Positions 1 through 5,051 of a stretch of DNA of 8,071 nt are shown piece by piece. The notes under the pieces were generated by a model that saw only the letters and a list, made by a program, of their open reading frames with translations, was not told the origin of the DNA and ran no database searches. Both the position numbers and the translations under genes were made by a program. The number at the start of each line of letters is the position of its first letter. The stretch's first letter is position 1. The DNA is taken from NCBI GenBank assembly GCA_947458575.1, contig CANHBE010000112.1:1-8071 (forward strand). Reading direction: 5' to 3'. The stretch is from Flavobacteriaceae bacterium (lineage in GTDB: Bacteria > Bacteroidota > Bacteroidia > Flavobacteriales > Flavobacteriaceae).

Positions 1-1
1 A

Positions 2-253
2 TATGATCCTTATGAAAACGCACTAGCTGAACGAATCAACAAAACCATGAAATATGAGTTTGGACTCAATCAAACTATTCCAAACAAAACTGTAGCTCAG
101 AAAATGGTAAGACGCGCTGTAAGGATTTACAACACTTTAAGACCGCACGACAGTTTAAAAGGAAGAACGCCCGTTAGCGTCCATTTAAATGCCGATATGC
201 CCTATAAATCTTATCGTAGGAATAAAGAAATAATTTATCTAAATTTGAATTGA
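2..253 (+). CDS. IS3-family transposase (OrfB), C-terminal fragment
   Basis: This is the 3' end of a DDE transposase gene. The reading frame is open from base 2 and the gene starts before the window, so the ATG at 47 is internal. The fragment begins YDPYENALAERINKTMKYEF. This matches the end of the IS3/IS150 integrase core, where the Glu of the N-A-x-A-E motif is the third catalytic acidic residue (family knowledge). It continues with YNTLRPHDSLKGRTPVSVH, the usual C-terminal signature of the rve domain in this family. The upstream OrfA and the first two catalytic Asp residues are outside the window. The stop codon lies 41 bp from the inferred IS end, the normal spacing for a terminal transposase gene. 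Family assignment is firm; the exact IS name is not determined. Confidence 0.9.
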   Translation, partial: YDPYENALAERINKTMKYEFGLNQTIPNKTVAQKMVRRAVRIYNTLRPHDSLKGRTPVSVHLNADMPYKSYRRNKEIIYLNLN

Positions 254-260
254 AAACAGA

Positions 261-294
261 GTAAAAATCTGTCAACCTATTTCAGGACGCTACA
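261..294. repeat. Probable right terminal inverted repeat (IRR) of the IS
   Basis: The bases between the transposase stop and the lipoprotein gene end in ACGCTACA. On the complementary strand this starts TGTAGCGTCCTGAAATAGG, a plausible IS3-family terminal repeat. The partner repeat is outside the window, so this rests on position and the terminal CA dinucleotide only. Confidence 0.55.
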
Positions 295-304
295 ATGAAA
301 AACG

Positions 305-1507
305 ATGAATATGTATTTAAAAATATTGATATTTATTTTACTTGGTTTTAGCGGGTGTAAAAAAACTGATATTAATCAAGTAAATGTAAATGGTATTACA
401 GGTGGATATAAAATCAGGCACACAGGAGTTTATAAATATTACGATACAATTTCTGTCATAAGTAATCCCAAAAGTCAATCTGTATTTTTTATCCAAGATG
501 CTAAAAATTATGATGTATCTGATAATTTTATTGACAATGGAGATGGTACTATTACAGATAAGGTTACAGGTTTAATGTGGACAAAAAATTTAACACCTAA
601 ACTAAGGTTGGAAGACGTGAAAGTCAATTTAAGTCAAATTAATGCAGGCAAATACAATGATTGGCGAATTCCCAGCATTAAAGAACTTTTCTCGTTGATT
701 GACTACACTGGTCAAGTATTTGGTGATAAATCTATTCGTTTATTTATAGACACAACATATTTTAACCAACCATTAGGCAATACTGCTATTGGAGAAAGGG
801 AAATAGATGCACAAACATGGTCGTCAACCGATTGCCAGTCATTGACAATGGGAAAGGATAAGTCAAGATATGGTGTCAATTTTATTGATGGACGTATTAA
901 GGCATATCCCATTACTGAACCATTTTCAGGACTGCCTAATAAACTACACTTTCGTTTTGTAAGAGGTAATCTATATTATGGTTACAATAAGTTTATTGAC
1001 AATGGTGACGGAACAATAACAGATGAAGCGACCGGATTAATTTGGCAAAAAGAAGATAGTAAAATTGCTCTTGATTGGAAATCAGCTCTAGAATATGCTA
1101 GAAATTTGAATCTGGTTGACCATAACGATTGGCGCCTTCCGACCATAAAAGAATTACAAAGTTTGGTCGTCTATGAAAACCAAGTTGATGAAACAGGGAA
1201 TGCTAGTATTTCAGAGCTATTTCAAACCAGTAGGCGCAACAATCCTAACGGTACATTAAACTATCCATACTATTGGTCGTCAACTACGTTGCTTGACGGC
1301 CCGCAACCAGGAAACCAGGCAGCCTATGTTTGCTTTGGAAAAGCATCCGCTTTTTTTAATGGACAGTATGTTGATGCCCACGGCACCGGTGCTGTAAGAA
1401 GCGATTTGAAATACTTGCAGCACGCTAATTATCCAATTTCATTCGGACCTCAAGGTGACTTGGTTTATGTGAGAAATTATGTTAGATGTGTTAGAAATGT
1501 TAAATAA
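305..1507 (+). CDS. Lipoprotein with two DUF1566 (Lcl C-terminal-like) domains
   Basis: This 400-residue protein is predicted to be a surface lipoprotein. Residues 1-17 are a hydrophobic signal and GFSGC places the lipidated Cys at 18. Two homologous DUF1566-type modules follow, at about 75-221 and 230-398. Each starts with FIDNGDGTITD (75 and 230), then has a T-G-L-[MI]-W motif, NDWR[IL]P[ST]IKEL (118 and 274), WSST (172 and 324) and a terminal FRFVRG or VRCVRN. The family occurs in bacterial surface and adhesion proteins; its biochemical activity is not established. The start at 305 and a second Met at 311 both keep the signal peptide. The IS ends only about 10 bp upstream, so the native promoter and any leader have been separated from the gene. 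It sits in the first, incomplete cassette, whose attC-like site begins 11 bp after the stop. The protein itself looks intact. Confidence 0.88.
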   Translation: MNMYLKILIFILLGFSGCKKTDINQVNVNGITGGYKIRHTGVYKYYDTISVISNPKSQSVFFIQDAKNYDVSDNFIDNGDGTITDKVTGLMWTKNLTPKLRLEDVKVNLSQINAGKYNDWRIPSIKELFSLIDYTGQVFGDKSIRLFIDTTYFNQPLGNTAIGEREIDAQTWSSTDCQSLTMGKDKSRYGVNFIDGRIKAYPITEPFSGLPNKLHFRFVRGNLYYGYNKFIDNGDGTITDEATGLIWQKEDSKIALDWKSALEYARNLNLVDHNDWRLPTIKELQSLVVYENQVDETGNASISELFQTSRRNNPNGTLNYPYYWSSTTLLDGPQPGNQAAYVCFGKASAFFNGQYVDAHGTGAVRSDLKYLQHANYPISFGPQGDLVYVRNYVRCVRNVK

Positions 1508-1517
1508 TAAAATAGAC

Positions 1518-1602
1518 TTCTGCTAACAGCAAGCAAGCGTAATAGCCCTGCCGCAGGCGCGACACAGGGCTACATACGCCTGCTTGCAAAACGTTATGTG
1601 CC
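1518..1602 (+). other. attC-like recombination site 1 (end of lipoprotein cassette)
   Basis: The site opens with TTCTGCTAAC (1518-1527) and closes with AAAACGTT at the junction. Arms 1529-1550 and 1565-1587 form an imperfect hairpin of 20 base pairs (blocks of 7, 5 and 8) around a 14-base loop. The blocks are separated by one A/C mismatch and a one-against-two-base internal loop, reminiscent of the extrahelical bases of attC. At 85 bp it is the shortest site here. The opening bases predict that this cassette began with GTTAGCAGAA, outside the window. The hairpin could also help to terminate the lipoprotein transcript, although no T-run follows it. Confidence 0.75.
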
Positions 1603-1605
1603 ATT

Positions 1606-1929
1606 TTAGGATACGTACTCAATAATGCTATTCGGTTTGACATAAGACACTTTTTTCTTCCACTCATTCAAAAGGCGAATAGTCTTTTCTTTTTCAAGAT
1701 AAGCAATAGAACAAGTGTTTGATAAATAAGGATTAGTCCCTTCCTTCCAATCATCGGTTACAACATTTTTCCATTGTAAACTACTTGTTCTCACTTGTGC
1801 TTTCCAATGTGTTTCGCCTTTTTCATTCGTTTCACCAACAAGTCTGTACTGTTTAAAAAAACGGCACATAACAGCACCTACCCAAAAGCGGGGGTTTAGT
1901 GATTTAATAAAGTTTTTTGCTCTGTTCAT
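1606..1929 (-). CDS. Hypothetical protein, cassette gene in reverse orientation
   Basis: This 107-residue protein is not recognised. It has no signal peptide or membrane segment and is rich in Lys, Trp and Glu (for example GETHWKAQVRTSSLQW at 38-53 and LLNEWKKKV at 86-94), which suggests a small cytoplasmic protein. It is the only gene of cassette B and the only one on the minus strand. Its stop lies about 12 bp inside the cassette's left boundary. The start at 1929 lies within the loop of the attC-like site, so residues 12-22 (PRFWVGAVMCR) are encoded by the site's left arm. A second Met at residue 21 (codon 1869-1867) would give an 87-residue protein nearly free of the site. No clear promoter is seen, but the strand is open to a divergent start in the loop. 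Composition looks like real coding sequence. Confidence 0.6.
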   Translation of the reverse strand: MNRAKNFIKSLNPRFWVGAVMCRFFKQYRLVGETNEKGETHWKAQVRTSSLQWKNVVTDDWKEGTNPYLSNTCSIAYLEKEKTIRLLNEWKKKVSYVKPNSIIEYVS

Positions 1930-2001
1930 ATTGTTGTTTTTTAAATTAAGTTTTTGTTTCTAAATTCCCCACCTTCGGGTAGCTGCAAAACGTTATGGGC
2001 T
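1863..2001 (+). other. attC-like recombination site 2 (end of cassette B)
   Basis: The site opens with GGCACATAAC (1863-1872), the exact complement of the first bases of its own cassette (GTTATGTGCC, 1593-1602). It closes with AAAACGTT before GTTATGGGCT of the next cassette. Arms 1874-1893 and 1967-1986 pair at 16 of 20 positions. Three of the four mismatches are A/C or C/A on this strand, so they become G/T wobbles on the complementary strand. The loop is about 73 bases, AT-rich, and contains the start codon of the reverse-strand gene. Confidence 0.78.
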
Positions 2002-2042
2002 ATGGAATCTCGAAACCGTATAATCAATAAACATATTTAATC

Positions 2043-2693
2043 ATGAAAAAATTATTACTCTACTTTTTACTTATTGCTTTTTCACAGCTTACGAATGCAG
2101 CAACAATTCAGAATATTAGCGTTTCTCGGATTTCTGATGAAACAATTAATATTCATGTTGGCACTATGGATGGGTCATGTTATGTTTATAGTTCTTTTCA
2201 ATATAACATTTCAGGGAATATTATTACACTTGAGATTTGCTACGAACGATTATTATGTCAAGCAGTAACATACTCTCAAGACGATTTTCAAATTCCTTTA
2301 AATAATACATCGACAGATAATTTCTCATTATCAGTAAAAACTTATTTTAGTACAAGCTTTGGATGCAATTTTGGATTATTGATAGATTCACAAACTGTTT
2401 CCTTCTCTACGCCTGTGAACACGACAATTGTTCTATTGTCAAATGTTGATTTTAATGATCTAAATAACAATATTATTATTTTTCCTAATCCTAGTAATGG
2501 TGTTTTACAAATCAGAAATGAAAGCAATCAGATTCGGGAAGTAAAAGTATATGATAGCTTGAATAGATTGGTAAAAGTTTATACAAATAATTATGAGATT
2601 ATTGATCTAACTGAATTAATAGATGGAATCTATCTGGTTGAATTAAATACCGAAAAAGGAAAATTTATCAAGAAAATTGTATTGAAAAAATAA
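2043..2693 (+). CDS. Small secreted protein with T9SS type A sorting domain
   Basis: This 216-residue protein is the sole gene of cassette C. Residues 1-19 are a Sec signal peptide (MKKLLLYFLL start, likely cleavage after TNA). Residues 20-140 are an unrecognised, beta-rich region with four cysteines (46, 66, 72, 108), which may form two disulfides. Residues 142-216 match the type A sorting domain used by the type IX secretion system: an FPNPSNG motif at 147-153, a V-K-V-Y-D-S-L-N-R-L-V strand, DGIYLVEL, and a basic end (FIKKIVLKK). In this family the domain is removed during export and the protein is released or anchored at the surface. No Bacteroidota promoter is seen in the 41 bp between the cassette junction and the ATG, so transcription may come from upstream. 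The stop codon is 4 bp from the attC-like site. The function of the mature part is unknown. Confidence 0.87.
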   Translation: MKKLLLYFLLIAFSQLTNAATIQNISVSRISDETINIHVGTMDGSCYVYSSFQYNISGNIITLEICYERLLCQAVTYSQDDFQIPLNNTSTDNFSLSVKTYFSTSFGCNFGLLIDSQTVSFSTPVNTTIVLLSNVDFNDLNNNIIIFPNPSNGVLQIRNESNQIREVKVYDSLNRLVKVYTNNYEIIDLTELIDGIYLVELNTEKGKFIKKIVLKK

Positions 2694-2697
2694 TCAC

Positions 2698-2836
2698 AGC
2701 CCATAACACTTGCTAAAACTTATGGCTAGTTTTTCGGTAAGTTGTTCGTTTACTTTTCATAACTTCGCTTGGGCGGTTATGGAAAAAAAGCTTTCCATAA
2801 GCCGCCACAAGCTCTAGCAAGGAAACGTTGTGGGCA
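2698..2836 (+). other. attC-like recombination site 3 (end of cassette C)
   Basis: AGCCCATAAC (2698-2707) is the exact complement of the start of cassette C (GTTATGGGCT, 1992-2001). Arms 2709-2726 and 2804-2821 pair at 15 of 18 positions, and all three mismatches are A/C on this strand. The interior holds further inverted repeats around TTATGGAAA and TTTCCATAA. The 126 bases 2704-2829 are nearly identical (4 differences by eye) to 7755-7880. Confidence 0.8.
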
Positions 2837-3109
2837 AGATGGTTAGAAATTTCCTGCGGAATTTCTAACGCATGCGAGTCCTGCAAATTGGAATAAATAA
2901 TGGAAAACGAAATCCGGAAAAAACAAAGTTCATATTCCGTAGAAATTGTTCGTAAATCCTGAACTACCTACACTCTCAACCAGCCCACAACAGCTGTCAA
3001 GCGCAATCGCTGGTTTTTTGTGGTCGGGCGCTTTTGTTTCCGAAAAAATTCTATCTTAGTGGAAAATATACGGTTCGCTTTGCCGCGACTGTCGCCTGGC
3101 AGCGGAACG
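2828..3109 (+). other. Cassette D, 282 bp, without a convincing gene
   Basis: About 155 bp lie between the junction and the next attC-like site. The longest plus-strand start-to-stop frame I found is 20 codons (2900-2962), too short to support. The region contains a 12-bp hairpin at 2842-2869. It also shares the 16-mer AAATTGGAATAAATAA (2885-2900) with the last 16 bases of the window. It could specify a small RNA, a promoter, or a decayed gene; nothing in the sequence decides this. Confidence 0.6.
2842..2869. repeat. Strong hairpin in cassette D
   Basis: GTTAGAAATTTCC and GGAATTTCTAAC form 12 base pairs with one bulged T around a three-base loop TGC. No T-run follows on the plus strand, so it is not a canonical terminator. 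It starts 14 bp into the cassette. Confidence 0.6.
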
Positions 3110-3118
3110 TTAGCAGAA
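2983..3118 (+). other. attC-like recombination site 4 (end of cassette D)
   Basis: GCCCACAAC (2983-2991) is the exact complement of the start of cassette D (GTTGTGGGC, 2827-2835). Arms 2993-3010 and 3085-3103 pair at 15 positions. There are three transition-type mismatches and one unpaired extra base in the right arm, as expected for an extrahelical base. The site closes with GGAACGTT, followed by AGCAGAA of cassette E. Confidence 0.75.
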
Positions 3119-3170
3119 ACCCGACCGCAAAGACAAAATAAACCTTTCTTTAGTTTTCCACTATGTAAAT

Positions 3171-3242
3171 TAGGGTTACCCAGAAGCATGTATTAGGGTA
3201 TTCCCCGAAGTTATCAATAGGGTTTTCCCTAGGGGAAATCCC
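3171..3242. promoter_or_regulatory. Three spaced TAGGG...CCC repeats, possible operator
   Basis: TAGGG occurs at 3171, 3194 and 3218, spaced 23 and 24 bp, about two helical turns. Each copy continues to a CCC on the same strand (TAGGGTTACCC, TAGGGTATTCCCC, TAGGGTTTTCCC). The third copy is half of an imperfect palindrome, GGGTTTTCCC-TA-GGGGAAATCCC (3220-3242). The cluster ends about 10 bp upstream of the -33 element of the promoter below, an activator-like position. The regulator is unknown; binding is inferred from spacing and symmetry alone. Confidence 0.5.
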
Positions 3243-3252
3243 TATGTTAAAG

Positions 3253-3285
3253 TTTGATTTGGTATTAAAAGTATTCCTAAATTTG
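3253..3285 (+). promoter_or_regulatory. Bacteroidota-type promoter of cassette E
   Basis: TTTG (3253-3256) and TAAATTTG (3278-3285) are separated by 21 bp. They match the -33 TTTG and -7 TAnnTTTG elements known for Bacteroidota housekeeping sigma factors. Transcription would start at about 3291-3293. The next gene begins at 3586, giving a leader of about 295 nt. Confidence 0.6.
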
Positions 3286-3292
3286 AGTAATT

Positions 3293-3585
3293 TCATAGGT
3301 AGAAATTACAAACGGCCTCTAATTGTAAATTATATATCTTATTTTTTCCAGTCATTTAAATTTTTTTACGATCGAGGATACTTTTTGGCAACCTCAGAAA
3401 ATCAGCTTTAAATCCTTTTTAACAATAAAGTCAAATAAAATATGATACTATAAAGCTACACAAAAAAGAGAAAGCCGTTGCGGGATGCAACGACTCTCAC
3501 AGTCAAAGTAAACAATCTTCCACAAAAGTTTATTTGAGCTTTCAAAATTAGTAAAAACATCTTAATACCCTAAAAATTCCTATTT
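3293..3585 (+). other. Long untranslated leader with one hairpin
   Basis: No supported gene lies in this AT-rich stretch. It contains CGTTGC (3476-3481) and GCAACG (3487-3492), a 6-bp stem with a 5-base loop, flanked by GAG and CTC that can extend it. Read on the minus strand, a run of six T follows the stem, so it could be a weak minus-strand terminator or remnant. On the plus strand it would simply be leader structure. No known riboswitch is recognised. Confidence 0.4.
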
Positions 3586-5001
3586 ATGAAAACAACTAGA
3601 TTCTTATTCATACTACTTTTCATAGCAATTTCATACAATTCATTCTCACAATGCTGGAAAGAAATTGTTGCTGGAGCAGAGCACACAATAGCTCTCAAAA
3701 CCGATGGTACACTTTGGGCATGGGGGAATAATGATAATGGTCAATTAGGAGATGGAACCACAATTAGTAAAAATATCCCAACCCAAATCGGAACGGATAG
3801 TGACTGGGCAATCATTGAATCTATGACTGAATCAACATTTGCCATAAAAACTGATGGCTCATTATGGGCATGGGGTATAAATTCTTTCGGTCAACTAGGT
3901 GATGGAAATTTTGGCATTGGTACTATTAGCAATATCCCTATTAGGATTGGTTTGGATAACGATTGGATTAAAGTTTCCTCAGGAGATGTTGTTACTCATG
4001 GTATAAAAAGTAATGGTACGCTTTGGGGATGGGGTAAAAATACAGATGGTCGATTAGGAACTGGTGATATTCTACCTCATTATACACCTTTTCAAATTGG
4101 TACTGATTCCGATTGGATAGATGTAAGTTCTGGTGGAAATCAAACTTTGGCTTTAAAAGCCAACAATACCCTTTGGGGTTGGGGTAAGAATAAAGCAGGC
4201 TCACTGGCAATTGGCCCACCCAGCGAGAGCAATTACATTATTACACCCACTCAAACAGGCAACAATACTGCTGATTGGGCAATCGTTGAAGTTGGAGGAT
4301 GTTGCAGTAGCAAGATAATCAAAACTGATGGTAGCCTATGGGCAATGGGTTTGGGTACAAACGGAAACTTGGGCAATGGAGGGACTGATGATGTCAATAC
4401 CCCAACACAGGTGGGTATTGATACTGATTGGATGATTGTATCAACGTCTAACAGTAGTTGTGCCATCAAAGACAATGGCACACTCTGGTCTTGGGGAGGC
4501 AACTTTCAGGGACAAATAGGCGATGGAACATTTGTTAATAGAACAAGTCCTATCCAAATTGGAACAAATATCACTTGGGAAGTAGTAAAAGCGAGTCCTT
4601 TTCATGTTGTCGCTTTGTCTTCGGAAAATACGCTTTATGCTTGGGGCAGAAATGACAGTGGTCAACTGGGTGATGGTACATTAATCAATAAGGCAGTTAT
4701 TACCCAAGTTGGTAATGCTTGTTTGCTTAATACTACTGGCTTTGAAAACATTCAATCTTTGCAAGTAGTACCCAATCCAACTGCCAATTTCGTCACTGTT
4801 CATTTCCAGATAAGCCAAAGTGCCGATGTAACCTTTACTATTACTAATGCTCTTGGACAAATTGTTTACAACAAAATTACACAATACATGCTTGGTAAAA
4901 ACCAAGAATCGATCGATTTGAATGCACTTGCTACAGGGGTGTACTATCTTTCTTTGAGAAGTAACAACCAGCTAAAAAACATTAAAATCATCAAAAAGTA
5001 A
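3586..5001 (+). CDS. Secreted RCC1-repeat beta-propeller protein with T9SS sorting domain
   Basis: This 471-residue protein is probably secreted or surface-bound. Residues 1-21 are a signal peptide ending FSQ. Seven RCC1-type repeats of about 50 residues follow, marked by L-W-x-W-G cores at 43, 93, 146, 196, 251, 300 and 350. They are often followed by G-Q-L-G-D-G and preceded by A-[IL]-K-x-[DN]-G-[TS]. Seven repeats fit one complete seven-bladed propeller (family knowledge). Blade 5 has Met in place of the second Trp and blade 7 has LYAWG. Residues 385-471 are a type A T9SS sorting domain: VVPNPTANFVTV, VTFTITNALGQIVY, GVYYLSL, and a basic end (LKNIKIIKK). It is the first gene of the two-gene cassette E, 50 bp before the next gene, with a promoter about 300 bp upstream. 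The ligand is unknown; bacterial RCC1 propellers are generally thought to be binding scaffolds. Confidence 0.93.
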   Translation: MKTTRFLFILLFIAISYNSFSQCWKEIVAGAEHTIALKTDGTLWAWGNNDNGQLGDGTTISKNIPTQIGTDSDWAIIESMTESTFAIKTDGSLWAWGINSFGQLGDGNFGIGTISNIPIRIGLDNDWIKVSSGDVVTHGIKSNGTLWGWGKNTDGRLGTGDILPHYTPFQIGTDSDWIDVSSGGNQTLALKANNTLWGWGKNKAGSLAIGPPSESNYIITPTQTGNNTADWAIVEVGGCCSSKIIKTDGSLWAMGLGTNGNLGNGGTDDVNTPTQVGIDTDWMIVSTSNSSCAIKDNGTLWSWGGNFQGQIGDGTFVNRTSPIQIGTNITWEVVKASPFHVVALSSENTLYAWGRNDSGQLGDGTLINKAVITQVGNACLLNTTGFENIQSLQVVPNPTANFVTVHFQISQSADVTFTITNALGQIVYNKITQYMLGKNQESIDLNALATGVYYLSLRSNNQLKNIKIIKK

Positions 5002-5051
5002 ATTTTAAAGGATGAATTCATTTTCAGTGAAACCCTTAAATTAATACAAAA

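Larger units (their letters stand above)
1..294 (+). mobile_element. Right end of an IS3-family insertion sequence
   Basis: The element comprises the transposase 3' end and about 41 bp of non-coding terminus. The boundary at 294 is inferred from the sequence CAGGACGCTACA, whose outermost bases read TGTAGCGTCC on the other strand. IS3-family ends begin with TG and end with CA. The left end and target duplication are not in the window, so the boundary is accurate only to a few bases. Confidence 0.75.

Noticed and set aside
712..912. Minus-strand frame inside the DUF1566 lipoprotein gene
   Set aside because: Fully overlapped by a well-supported gene with repeated family motifs.
1529..1587. Site hairpins as ordinary Rho-independent terminators
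   Set aside because: They lack T-runs on the plus strand, have large loops at several sites, and end in a conserved AACGTT junction instead.
2900..2962. 20-codon frame in cassette D
   Set aside because: Too short, with no coding signature beyond a start and stop.
2968..3189. Minus-strand reading frame of 73 codons across attC-like site 4
   Set aside because: It runs through both arms of the hairpin and across the cassette junction, has low-complexity basic composition and no recognisable start context. It is most likely an accident of the GC-richer arms.
3992..4905. Several minus-strand frames inside the RCC1 gene
   Set aside because: They mirror the repeated RCC1 codons and have no independent support.
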